A stretch of DNA of 49,355 nucleotides from Candidatus Epulonipiscium sp. (GCA_012841565.1 DUUM01000124.1:1-49355), one strand, 5' to 3'; positions 36,938 through 44,782 are shown, numbered from the stretch's first letter. Notes: generated by a model not told the origin, from the sequence alone. A program made the numbers and translations.

Positions 36938-39338
36938 CTAAATCAAATTCAATTTCTTTCGCTTCTTTTTTCTTTTTACGGATTACTACAGTCGTAATAA
37001 TAGCAGCGGCTAAAATTGCAATAATACCAATAATGATTGGCAACTTACTCTTTTTTTCTTCTTCTGGAAAAGGCATTTCCCCCATATCACCTGGGAATTC
37101 TTCCATCATTTCCATGACTTCAAGATCAAAGTCTCTACGAATTTGAACAATCTCTCCTGTAGCTTCTTCATATTCTACCACAACAGTTCCTTTTAGCATT
37201 CCGGCCATTTCCGGAAGGATTGTAGGTGAATAATACTCACTAGCTCCTTTTTCAAAGGTTCCTACAAACATTTTATTCTCTTGAACACTAAATCCTTCTC
37301 CCTCAGTATAAATCATAAGGTTACTGATGTTTGTTTTACCTGTATTATATAAGTTTATGTTAAGGGGCATTGGTACGCCTACTGTAAACATGTCCACTTC
37401 AATCTCTGCAATGTCTACCCGAGTGGTTTGTTCTACTGGAATTCCGATGTTTTCAGTAGCTGTTATTGGATTTCCATCACTATCTTCATATTCAAGTTCT
37501 AATTGTACTTGGTATGTTTTTGGAAGCGCATTAGGAATTGTATACATCGTAATATTTTTAGTAACTATTTCTTGTGGGGCTAAGGAAGAAATATAAAAGG
37601 TATTACTGGCATTGACAGGGGTAAATACATTGCCTGCATCATTTTCCCCTTGCTCTTTAACGGTTAAATTTGCCTTTAAGTTGTTAACAGCTTTAAGTTT
37701 ATTTGTATTTAAAAATCCAATCTCTAGATGAAATTCTTCCCCGGCTTTTACAACTGTTGGTGTTACTTTATATTCCCCAACAATTACTTTAGGTTGCCCT
37801 TTTTTGATTTCGTTGGGATCTTTTGGTTTTTCTTCTGCTTTTGGATTATTAATGTTAACACTTGTATATTGTTTAAAAGCAATTTGTTCCTTCTCTATAA
37901 CCGCGTCATAAGTGACTTCTATTTTAATCGGATAGCTTTGGCTTTTTGCATTTGCTGTAGCAGATAGAGTGACACCATATTGTTGTTTTGTGCCTTTTTT
38001 CATATCCTGAATCATAAATAGGTTTTGGGAATGAGGAACGATAGCTTCTGGATCTTCGGCTGATACTGAGATTTTTACATTTTTAGCATTTCCCTGAAGA
38101 GCAGCTAAAGTAAATTTAACATTGAATTTTTGACCTACCCCCATTGTTCCACTAGGGCCAATGATATTTTGGACCAATACCTCTCCACTAGCCGACGCCC
38201 CTCCTGTAAGGGGGATATATATATATTGCTCTTTATCTTTATTAGGCTCCCCTATTTCATTCTCATAAGAATAAGTAATTTTAATAGGCAGCATATTTTG
38301 TTTCGAATTAGGGGCTATTTTAACAGTGAAATTAGCAAATCCAGATTCTTTGGCTGCTATCTTTGAAATATATTTCACGTTACTGCCACCAACGATTGCC
38401 ATTTCTTCTTTGTTTTCAAGTTCAACCCTTACTTGCTTTGCTTCAGAATCTCCTACGTTACTGACTCTAATTCTAATAGGTTGAGGCGTTCCCGGCTTAA
38501 TTTCCTCTAAGCCTTCAATAGAAAATTCAAGTTGAGGTGGCATAAAGTCACTTGTCACACGAAGTGAAACTGTTTCTGTACTCCCTGCAAGATTAAATTG
38601 TAATTTATAATTCCCTGCCTTTACTGCTTTACTTGTTTCAATTTCAAAAAAAGCTCTTGATGATGATTTTGGTGAAATTGATGATATTTTAAAATTTGCA
38701 GCATCTTTAATAGAAATACCCTCAACTTTTTCCCCTTCAATTGTTACACTTATTGCAGGATTTCTAACGGTAGCTGTTCCTGTATTTTCAATTAAGACAT
38801 CAACCTTTTTGCTTTCACCGGCTACAATGGCAATTTGTGATGTATCCTTGAGTTTTAGGGTTCCCTTACCGTCAGAAACCGCCTCAACATCTAGTCTGAC
38901 ACTAGTGCTAGCCGGGGGCACATCTCCTCCCGACTTTAATTTAGCTATTACTGTAACGCTTATATCAGGACTACCTCCTAAATAGGTAAGTCCCCCAATA
39001 TACAAATCATTTGTAGAAGCAGTTGATACTGAAGCCCTACTTGTTCCGCTACCAGTGTCAACTGCACCACTAACATTTGCATAATCAAAGTACAATTCAT
39101 CTCCTGTTTGCGTTATTTCTAGATAAATACCAAATGTATCTCCTGCTTCTAGTTTAGATTTGGTTACACTAGCACCAATTATTTCAAAACCTCCTGTAGT
39201 TTTTGGTGCTGTTGGTGCTGTTGGTGCTGTTGGTGCTGCTGGTGCTGTTGGTGCTGCTCCCACTCTTTGAACCCCCATCACTCCTACAACTATCACCGTC
39301 GCCACTATAAGTGACATTAATCTATTGATGCCTTTCAT
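36930..39338 (-). CDS. Large extracytoplasmic protein with CARDB/NEW3-like repeats, MacB-operon partner
   Basis: An 802-residue protein. Signal peptide (about 1-28), then an Ala-Pro-Thr tandem linker (about 29-47). A long series of Ig-like beta domains of the COG1361/CARDB/NEW3 type follows, with repeated DVLIENTGTATVRNPAISVT-type and RVSNVGDSEAKQVRVEL-type strands. A C-terminal membrane anchor (about 772-792) ends in a basic then acidic tail. It is encoded between, and overlaps, an ATPase and a permease gene, so it probably acts with that transporter as a surface or adaptor protein. Its function is unknown. Confidence 0.8.
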   Translation of the reverse strand: MKGINRLMSLIVATVIVVGVMGVQRVGAAPTAPAAPTAPTAPTAPKTTGGFEIIGASVTKSKLEAGDTFGIYLEITQTGDELYFDYANVSGAVDTGSGTSRASVSTASTNDLYIGGLTYLGGSPDISVTVIAKLKSGGDVPPASTSVRLDVEAVSDGKGTLKLKDTSQIAIVAGESKKVDVLIENTGTATVRNPAISVTIEGEKVEGISIKDAANFKISSISPKSSSRAFFEIETSKAVKAGNYKLQFNLAGSTETVSLRVTSDFMPPQLEFSIEGLEEIKPGTPQPIRIRVSNVGDSEAKQVRVELENKEEMAIVGGSNVKYISKIAAKESGFANFTVKIAPNSKQNMLPIKITYSYENEIGEPNKDKEQYIYIPLTGGASASGEVLVQNIIGPSGTMGVGQKFNVKFTLAALQGNAKNVKISVSAEDPEAIVPHSQNLFMIQDMKKGTKQQYGVTLSATANAKSQSYPIKIEVTYDAVIEKEQIAFKQYTSVNINNPKAEEKPKDPNEIKKGQPKVIVGEYKVTPTVVKAGEEFHLEIGFLNTNKLKAVNNLKANLTVKEQGENDAGNVFTPVNASNTFYISSLAPQEIVTKNITMYTIPNALPKTYQVQLELEYEDSDGNPITATENIGIPVEQTTRVDIAEIEVDMFTVGVPMPLNINLYNTGKTNISNLMIYTEGEGFSVQENKMFVGTFEKGASEYYSPTILPEMAGMLKGTVVVEYEEATGEIVQIRRDFDLEVMEMMEEFPGDMGEMPFPEEEKKSKLPIIIGIIAILAAAIITTVVIRKKKKEAKEIEFDLDE

Positions 39339-40047
39339 AAATAACTTCCTTTCCTTTATTAGTGTTTGCTTCTATTTTTGCTATATTTCCGTCTTTCATG
39401 GTTACAATCTTATCTGCATATATTGCAATTTCCGGATCATGGGTAACAATAATCAACGTCTGCTTGTACTCTTTTGCAATTCCTGTAATAATATCCATAA
39501 CCTCTAGCGTTGTTGCTGTATCTAGGTTCCCTGTAGGCTCATCAGCAAATAAAATCCGTGGCCTGTTAATAAAAGCCCTTGCAATACTAACCCGTTGCTG
39601 TTGCCCACCACTCATTTCACTCGGTTTATGATTCATCCGATCTTTTAGCCCGACCGAAATCAACATTTCTTTTGCTTTTTTTTCCCTTTCACCTTTTTTA
39701 ATCCCTTGAAACATTAACGGTAAACTAACATTTTCTAATGCCGTCAAGGATGAAATAAGATTATATGATTGAAAAACAAATCCTATGTATCGTTGCCTAA
39801 ATTTTGCAAGCTGCACTTCATTTAACTTTTCAACCTTAATATTTTTTATAGAAATCGTACCTTTTGTTGGCTTTTCAAGGCCCGCCAGCATATTTAAAAG
39901 CGTTGATTTACCTGATCCTGATGTTCCAAATAGGCAGCATATTTCCTCTTCTTTAATTGCTAAATTAATATTATCAAGGGCCACTATTCTTTCATTCCCC
40001 ATTCGATACACTTTACGCAATCCTTCTATTTTAATAATCTTTATCAC
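39322..40047 (-). CDS. MacB/LolD-like ABC transporter ATP-binding protein
   Basis: A 241-residue ATPase. Walker A GTSGSGKSTLLN is near residue 40, Q-loop QSYNLI near 94, signature MSGGQQQRVSIARAF near 144, and Walker B ILFADEPTGNLD near 165. The start is unusual. GTG at 40047 lies inside a strong GAGGTGAT site. An ATT at 40038, eight bases after GAGG, would give MIKIEGLRKVY, the family's usual start, and may be the true initiator. First gene of the three-gene operon. Confidence 0.92.
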   Translation of the reverse strand: MIKIIKIEGLRKVYRMGNERIVALDNINLAIKEEEICCLFGTSGSGKSTLLNMLAGLEKPTKGTISIKNIKVEKLNEVQLAKFRQRYIGFVFQSYNLISSLTALENVSLPLMFQGIKKGEREKKAKEMLISVGLKDRMNHKPSEMSGGQQQRVSIARAFINRPRILFADEPTGNLDTATTLEVMDIITGIAKEYKQTLIIVTHDPEIAIYADKIVTMKDGNIAKIEANTNKGKEVIYERHQ

Positions 40048-40141
40048 CTCATCTTAATTCATTTATATTTTAATTCTTTGGACGAAATTCAACTATATTT
40101 TGTTCCCAGTATTTATTATACACTATTTCACTGTTAAATTT

Positions 40142-40158
40142 GTAACAGAATTGTTACA
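40142..40158 (-). promoter_or_regulatory. WalR-like direct repeat upstream of ABC operon
   Basis: On the minus strand TGTAAC-AATTC-TGTTAC matches the WalR consensus TGTWAH-N5-TGTWAH exactly and points toward the ABC operon about 95 bp away. The same bases also form the inverted repeat TGTAACA/TGTTACA, so a symmetric operator is an alternative. Confidence 0.5.
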
Positions 40159-40170
40159 TTTTTCAAACAA

Positions 40171-40207
40171 AATAAGACAATTACAAAAAATGTAATTGTC
40201 TTATTTT
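40171..40207 (-). terminator. Terminator after HD-GYP gene
   Basis: AAGACAATTAC pairs with GTAATTGTCTT, followed on the minus strand by ATTTTG. It overlaps the HD-GYP stop codon. Confidence 0.8.
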
Positions 40208-41079
40208 AGGACCTTCTCTAACACATGACATATAGCCATATCTAATTGTTTACTCATACTCATTTTTATAATTCTAAGACTTTCTGCAAATGGGACTGCC
40301 ATCTTATAAGGTCTTTTAGAACACATCGCATCAAAAACATCTGCTAGGGAACATATTCTAGCTCCCATTTGTATTTGATCTCCTGATATCCCTAAAGGAT
40401 ATCCTGACCCATCTAGCTTTTCATGATGGGTTAAAATTGTTTCTTTGATTTCTTTAGATAAGTGTTTATTATTTTTTACTATGTTATATCCATTAATAGA
40501 ATGCTTTTTAATTTCCACAAATTCTTCTATTGTTAAGGTTGATGGTTTATTAAGTATTTCCTCTGAAATCTGCATTTTCCCCAAATCATGTAAAAGGCAC
40601 CCCATTGCAATTTCATACGTTTGGTATCGGGATAATTCCATTTCTTGTGAGATCATAATCGCTATTACTGTTACGTTGACCGAATGTTCATATGTATAAT
40701 AATCATAACCCTTCATATCATATATAGTTTCCAAAATCTCACTATTGCCCATCACTTCATTCATAATATCAAAAACAAGCTTCTCATACTTATATATATT
40801 CACACTTCCACTTTTGTGAAATCTTTTCAGCTGCATTGCTGCAATCGCCTTACTTTCATCTATTAAATTGTCAGGATTAAAGTCTTTTTTTATTCCTAAG
40901 TCAGTAGATATTTTTTTTTCTTTAATATAGATATGGCTAATCCCTAGACTATGTAACTTGTTAAGATAGGAAATTTTATAGGTTGTTCCTTCAGCTAGCC
41001 ACTGGGCACCTTTATGGTCCCAAACATCCTGTGCTAATATTTCCCCGCCTTCTAAACTATCAATTAGCACACGTTTCAT
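40201..41079 (-). CDS. HD-GYP domain protein (probable cyclic-di-GMP phosphodiesterase)
   Basis: A 292-residue protein. The N-terminal 90 residues lack a recognised sensor domain and no membrane segment is seen. The HD-GYP domain begins about residue 130 with EHSVNVTVIAIMISQEM, then LLHDLGKMQIS, HSINGYNIV and HHEKLDGSGYPLG (GYP region), and ends with LADVFDAMCSKRPYK. All key metal-binding and GYP residues are present, so activity is plausible. The ATG at 41079 fits the GGGGGG site better than the one at 41082. Confidence 0.9.
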   Translation of the reverse strand: MKRVLIDSLEGGEILAQDVWDHKGAQWLAEGTTYKISYLNKLHSLGISHIYIKEKKISTDLGIKKDFNPDNLIDESKAIAAMQLKRFHKSGSVNIYKYEKLVFDIMNEVMGNSEILETIYDMKGYDYYTYEHSVNVTVIAIMISQEMELSRYQTYEIAMGCLLHDLGKMQISEEILNKPSTLTIEEFVEIKKHSINGYNIVKNNKHLSKEIKETILTHHEKLDGSGYPLGISGDQIQMGARICSLADVFDAMCSKRPYKMAVPFAESLRIIKMSMSKQLDMAICHVLEKVLK

Positions 41080-41247
41080 CATAGGCCCCCCATCTCTTGT
41101 CGCCCTTGTAAAGTATTGATAGATCTTCGTACTCTTATCTCTTTCTACATTTTACTTTCTTTTTGGATAAAAATCAATCCTATTCTACCCATTTTACACT
41201 TATGTAAATATTAAATTTTATTCCTTGCTGTAGGATAGCGCATTTTA

Positions 41248-41547
41248 TCACAATATGGATTTTCTTAGCCTCGCATTATCTATTGCCCCTTTGGCACAGA
41301 GTTTCCCATATCCCCAGGATGGATCAGGAAATACAATTCCTGGAATATCTCTTTTGGCCCCTCGCAATAAGTAGGCTTTTAAGGATTCCGCATATAAAAA
41401 CGGATTATTTCCTTTTGTAATCCCCCATGCAATCGTTATGAAACTTACGGTATTGATAATATGCATATAAACAGCTGTACCATTAATAGCATAAAGGCTT
41501 CTGACATTGTAGTAAATAGCCTTGGGTCCGCAATATGTAAGGCTAGG
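41248..41547 (-). pseudogene. C-terminal remnant of an S8 (subtilisin/Csp-like) protease
   Basis: The minus-strand frame from 41547 to the TGA at 41248 reads AINGTAVYMHI, then WGITKGNNPFLYAESLKAYL, LRGAKRDIPGIVFPDPSWGY and GKLCAKGAI. This is the end of clostridial S8 proteases, normally GTS...WGIV-GN-P...KAYL-RGA...YP-P-WGYG-L. The catalytic Ser of GTS is Ala here, and the small residues after it are lost. The frame is closed upstream by a stop at 41548-41550. The Asp and His parts are absent. It overlaps the N-terminal codons of the regulator on the other strand. Homology is by recognised pattern, strongest from 41248 to about 41499. Confidence 0.75.
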
Positions 41548-41904
41548 CTAGAAAAAGGTTTAACAGTAAGACAATTATCAGAATCAGCAGATGTTACCAT
41601 GGAAATGGTTAACCTTTTAGAAAATGATACTAATGTCCCTGGAATTAGATGTTTAATTAGAATTGAAAGCATATTAAAAGTAGATATTGGCAAGTACGAT
41701 AAGCGGTATCGCTTTTCTATTAACGCAGCAACTAACTTGAGAGTTACTAGGACAAACTTAAAAATGACAAGGCGTGAATTTGCTGATTATATCGGTTGTG
41801 GTAAATCTAATTTAGACAACTGGGAATATACCGACAGCCCTATATCTAAAAAACACTTTAATAATTTGATTGAAAAACTTGGAGATAATCTCTATATTGA
41901 ATAA
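41461..41904 (+). CDS. Regulator with two helix-turn-helix domains
   Basis: A 147-residue protein with an XRE-type HTH at about residues 22-75 (ICKARLEKGLTVRQLSESAD) and a second HTH at about 93-140 (LKMTRREFADYIGCGKSNLD). It lacks a clear ribosome binding site at 41461, and its first 30 codons overlap the protease remnant, so the true start may be downstream. No ligand domain. Convergent with the integrase, sharing a terminator. It probably belongs to the mobile element or marks its boundary. Confidence 0.7.
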   Translation: MHINSCTINSIKASDIVVNSLGSAICKARLEKGLTVRQLSESADVTMEMVNLLENDTNVPGIRCLIRIESILKVDIGKYDKRYRFSINAATNLRVTRTNLKMTRREFADYIGCGKSNLDNWEYTDSPISKKHFNNLIEKLGDNLYIE

Positions 41905-41911
41905 GCACAAA

Positions 41912-41941
41912 AAAGACCCAGGGGCTAATGCCCTTGGGTTA
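41912..41941. terminator. Terminator between regulator and integrase
   Basis: ACCCAAGGGC pairs with GCCCCTGGGT with one mismatch around ATTA on the minus strand, followed by CTTTTTTG. It ends the leftward integrase operon and may also stop the rightward regulator. Confidence 0.8.
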
Positions 41942-42529
41942 TATTGTTGTCATTCTTCTGTTTTTCATTTTCTTTGCAATATCTGCTTGTGTTACATGGG
42001 TATATATTTGCGTTGTAGTTACATGTCCATGACCTAGCATTTCTTGTAGCTCCCGGATGTTAAAATCTCCACTCTTTAGAATTTCGGTAGCGAACGAGTG
42101 CCGCAATGCGTGAGGATTAACTTCTTTCTTCTCTTTACCATCCTGGATGAATACCCCGGCTTTTATTGAAGTCCTGTAAGTCATTTCTCTAATATATCTA
42201 GTATCTAGCTGGCCACTTTTGAAAGTGCAAAAGAAATAATTACCCTCTGGCCTATGCTTCAACCAGTTTTTACATGATTTAATCAAGCTTGGATCCATGG
42301 GGACATATCTATCCTTTTCACCTTTGCCAGCTTGCACATATATCATTCCACTTTCAAAATCCATGTCCTGTGGGGCTAGATTTGCCACCTCCGACACTCT
42401 AAGTCCTGCCCTATACATTATCATCAAGATGGCATGATTCCTTGCCCCAGATGCGCATTTTTGGTTTATAGCGGATAATAGCTTGACTGCTTCACTCTCA
42501 CTTATAAATTTTGGTAATTTCTTAGACAT
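41939..42529 (-). CDS. Tyrosine recombinase/integrase, catalytic domain only
   Basis: A 196-residue phage-integrase-family protein. All catalytic residues are visible: Arg in AGLRVSEVANL (about residue 47), Lys in AGKGEKDRYVPM (about 77), HALRHSFATEIL with His and Arg (about 143), His in MLGHGHVTTTQ, and Tyr in IYTHV (about 177). The N-terminal arm-binding and most of the core-binding domain are missing (usual length 300-400), so it is a naturally short type or a truncated form. It lies 2 bp downstream of a 64-residue gene. Confidence 0.88.
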   Translation of the reverse strand: MSKKLPKFISESEAVKLLSAINQKCASGARNHAILMIMYRAGLRVSEVANLAPQDMDFESGMIYVQAGKGEKDRYVPMDPSLIKSCKNWLKHRPEGNYFFCTFKSGQLDTRYIREMTYRTSIKAGVFIQDGKEKKEVNPHALRHSFATEILKSGDFNIRELQEMLGHGHVTTTQIYTHVTQADIAKKMKNRRMTTI

Positions 42530-42531
42530 AA

Positions 42532-42726
42532 TTAATCCCTCCCTATTTTCAGACTCTGTTTAAACCCATACATTTCTTTCTCTAAATCATAATGGCATAT
42601 ATCATCCTCTGCCCATATATCCTCCAAAGTCTTTTTTACTGCTCCACTATCAATTGCTAAAAATGTTAAAAGTTCTTTTGCATCTTTTGCGTATCCTTTT
42701 TTAATCATCTTTTTAATTTGACTCAT
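42532..42726 (-). CDS. Unrecognised 64-residue protein coupled to the integrase
   Basis: A small charged protein beginning MSQIKKMIKKGYAKDAKELL, with no membrane segment and no motif I recognise. It ends 2 bp before the integrase start and has an AGGAGG-type site upstream, so it is probably co-translated with the integrase. A directionality factor would fit the place, but there is no sequence evidence for this. Confidence 0.7.
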   Translation of the reverse strand: MSQIKKMIKKGYAKDAKELLTFLAIDSGAVKKTLEDIWAEDDICHYDLEKEMYGFKQSLKIGRD

Positions 42727-43038
42727 TTTTAATTCCTCCTAATCCGTATTTTATATCAGTAATTATTTAAAACAAAAACACCAATCGACTCAATTTTATT
42801 AAAATTGTAGAAGGGTCTTTAAGTTCTTTTACATTCTTATAATTCTTATACATTCTTGTTTAGAGCCAGTGACTGTTACCTAACTGTTACCTAGCTGTTA
42901 CTTTAAATGAGTTTTTAAAACTGAAAGCCCTATATCTATTGACTTATAGGGTGTTACTTGCCTGTTACCTCTTTTTACAGTTATTTACAACTAAATTATT
43001 ATCTGAATATTTAAAGAACCTCCCCGAAACTTACTTTT
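42727..43038. other. Intergenic region rich in short repeats, upstream of the integrase operon
   Basis: About 312 bp without a gene. It holds a 17-bp palindrome at 42791-42807 (CAATTTTA-T-TAAAATTG), three near-identical 9-10 bp units ATTCTTATA/ATTCTTATAC/ATTCTTGTTT at 42833-42861, and five TGTTAC-containing 11-bp units (listed separately). An att site, replication origin or multi-site operator are all possible. Confidence 0.6.
42870..42969 (+). repeat. 11-bp direct repeats containing TGTTAC
   Basis: Three abutting units, TGACTGTTACC (42870-42880), TAACTGTTACC (42881-42891) and TAGCTGTTACT (42892-42902), are followed 56 bp from the third unit's start by two more, AGGGTGTTACT (42948-42958) and TGCCTGTTACC (42959-42969). 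The 11-bp period keeps all sites on nearly one helix face. Layout resembles iterons or tandem regulator sites. Confidence 0.75.
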
Positions 43039-43491
43039 TTATCTCCGCATCCTTGCCATTAATCCCACCATAGGAATCTCTTTATATCCAAAAAGATAGT
43101 AATCATCTTCGCCATATTCAAGCTTTGTTTTAACCCATGCGTCGGCTCCATGTATATTGAAAAAATGGTCTGATTCTAGTAAAAACTCTATGTCATATCC
43201 AGAAGCAAAACTATCTCCGTTTGGCAATTCGTATCTATCATCACTGTTTTTGGATAAGGCTCCTGTATAGGCTATCGGTCTATTAAGGTATTCAACTTTA
43301 CGTTTTATATCGTCTAGCCTATCCATCATGCTCATTAACTGGCCTAGTAGTAGTAATTGCTCTGGGTCAGTGTAATCAATATCAAGTCCACTTAAATCGT
43401 CGTATTTATCGTAGGTGGATTGTTTTATTACTGATCTAACACTAGTAGTAATCTTAGTAAGTTCGGATAGTACCTTTTGTAAATCATTCAT
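43039..43491 (-). CDS. DUF5348-like protein
   Basis: A 150-residue protein. The N-terminal half is helical (about 1-65). The C-terminal half has the pattern of DUF5348: LSKNSDDRYELPNGDSFASG, DAWVKTKLEYGEDDYYLFGY and VGLMARMRR. Such proteins are common in Firmicute conjugative and phage-like elements; the function is unknown. GGAGG stands before the ATG. Confidence 0.75.
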   Translation of the reverse strand: MNDLQKVLSELTKITTSVRSVIKQSTYDKYDDLSGLDIDYTDPEQLLLLGQLMSMMDRLDDIKRKVEYLNRPIAYTGALSKNSDDRYELPNGDSFASGYDIEFLLESDHFFNIHGADAWVKTKLEYGEDDYYLFGYKEIPMVGLMARMRR

Positions 43492-43584
43492 AGCTATACC
43501 TCCTAATTTATATAAGTGTTTAATGCTACATACCGCCGTGTTTGGCGGTTTCGGCTATTCAAGCCATCATCAGTGCAGCTTTTT

Positions 43585-43761
43585 CTATTTATTTAACATT
43601 AACTCTAGTGTCATGAAATTACTTTCTTTTACATCCTCTGCTAAACTCGTTGCTATGCTGTACTTTTTGGTTTCGATTCCTTCGCCTGTGTAATAGTCTG
43701 CTTCTATAAATGGAATGAATAACGCCCCTGCTACAATTGTTAGTAAAATTAGTTTTTTCAT
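43585..43761 (-). CDS. 58-residue protein with N-terminal signal or membrane segment
   Basis: A small gene reading MKKLILLTIVAGALFIPFIE followed by ADYYTGEGIETKKYSIATSL and a short tail, ending in TAG at 43585-43587. A basic start plus a hydrophobic core indicates export or a single membrane anchor. GGGGAG eight bases upstream and a start one base after the stop of the 85-residue gene strongly support translation. No family recognised. Confidence 0.75.
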   Translation of the reverse strand: MKKLILLTIVAGALFIPFIEADYYTGEGIETKKYSIATSLAEDVKESNFMTLELMLNK

Positions 43762-43762
43762 T

Positions 43763-44020
43763 TTATTTTCTCCCCTTATTTACGTATATTGGCTTTTTTC
43801 CGTATATCTTCATGTAGTGTCTTTCATCGCCCCACTGGCCACTGTTGCAGCCACTAACAACCGCTATATAGTAAATTATGCCTTTGACGTCCTGGTAAAG
43901 ATCCCAGTTGTTTCCGCCGCTATCTTCTATTTGCTTCATTTCCTTTATTGCCTCGTCACCGTATACCCATTTATTGCCCTTCAATGCTGCAATGTATTTT
44001 GTGTTATATGTTGTTGTCAT
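43763..44020 (-). CDS. Unrecognised 85-residue protein
   Basis: A small protein beginning MTTTYNTKYIAALKGNKWVY with an AGGAG site upstream. Middle residues are acidic, and there is a short hydrophobic patch IIYYIAVVSG near residue 48. It is tightly coupled to the 58-residue gene. Part of the element's leftward operon. No family recognised. Confidence 0.75.
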   Translation of the reverse strand: MTTTYNTKYIAALKGNKWVYGDEAIKEMKQIEDSGGNNWDLYQDVKGIIYYIAVVSGCNSGQWGDERHYMKIYGKKPIYVNKGRK

Positions 44021-44043
44021 TTCATCAACTCCTCTGTTTGTTT

Positions 44044-44247
44044 TTAGTTTCTTGAACTTCTTAGTAATTTTCCATTGACTGTTATGTCAAAGTAGCTCCA
44101 CTTGGAACGACCTTCCTTTTGCCTTGCGTACTCTTTGTTGAATAGCTCATGTGCTCTGCCTAGCTCGCAATCTACAACCTGTGACTCCTGTTGTATATCC
44201 TTGGCGGATCCGTTGAAACAATAGAATACTATTTTCTTTTCACTCAT
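44044..44247 (-). CDS. Unrecognised 67-residue protein
   Basis: A small protein beginning MSEKKIVFYCFNGSAKDIQQ with an AAAGGAG site upstream. No membrane segment or recognised motif. It is separated from its neighbours by 23 and 76 bp in the leftward operon. Confidence 0.75.
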   Translation of the reverse strand: MSEKKIVFYCFNGSAKDIQQESQVVDCELGRAHELFNKEYARQKEGRSKWSYFDITVNGKLLRSSRN

Positions 44248-44323
44248 TGGGCTTGCTCCTTTCTTTTGAATGTTTTTCCAATGGTAGGTGGTTTTTTAAG
44301 GGATGCCACCGTAAACCCTCGGA

Positions 44324-44737
44324 TTAAACTAATTCAAACATTAATTCGTTAACATCATTAATTGATGCGTGATTAAGATCGTGTGTTGTTACTACGCTTA
44401 CTAAATAGTTGCCATGAAAATCATAGTAATTTTCTGCTAACCCCCTCAACTTGCATTGCATACCGTTCATATCAAAATCAAGACCGTACTTTTCTGACAG
44501 ATCAGGAATTTCACAAATTATAATTTGCTTTAAATGGCCTGACTTTTTGTGATAAATTCGGTCGTTTTCCGGATCGTCCGCTTCGTTCGTAATAATGTGA
44601 AAAATGTTTAAGCAATGCCACCTGGTAGAAGGTCCGTTCTCTTCAAACTCAATTTCCATCTTGTCCTGTATCATCTGTGCCATCCAGCTTGTATCTTCAA
44701 GATTCCTTACTGCGTTTGATATTTTAGATTTTCCCAT
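44324..44737 (-). CDS. Unrecognised 137-residue protein, first gene of the leftward operon
   Basis: A soluble acidic protein beginning MGKSKISNAVRNLEDTSWMA, with a His- and Tyr-containing middle section and an acidic C-terminus. AAAGGGGGTGG precedes the ATG, and a strong promoter lies about 46 bp upstream. No family recognised. Its place as first gene under an operator-bearing promoter suggests an early or regulatory function of the element. Confidence 0.75.
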   Translation of the reverse strand: MGKSKISNAVRNLEDTSWMAQMIQDKMEIEFEENGPSTRWHCLNIFHIITNEADDPENDRIYHKKSGHLKQIIICEIPDLSEKYGLDFDMNGMQCKLRGLAENYYDFHGNYLVSVVTTHDLNHASINDVNELMFELV

Positions 44738-44782
44738 TTCGCCACCCCCTTTAATAACTTAGTTAACTAATCTATTAACTTA

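Noticed and set aside
36841..37146. 101-codon plus-strand frame
   Set aside because: Antisense shadow across the permease and 802-residue genes.
41445..41693. 82-codon minus-strand frame
   Set aside because: Shadow of the HTH regulator in another frame; no ribosome binding site and no homology.
43530..43555. Hairpin ACCGCC/GGCGGT as a terminator
   Set aside because: No T-run on either strand; may be an mRNA processing or stability structure.
43715..44047. 110-codon plus-strand hydrophobic frame
   Set aside because: Antisense to two well-supported minus-strand genes with ribosome binding sites.
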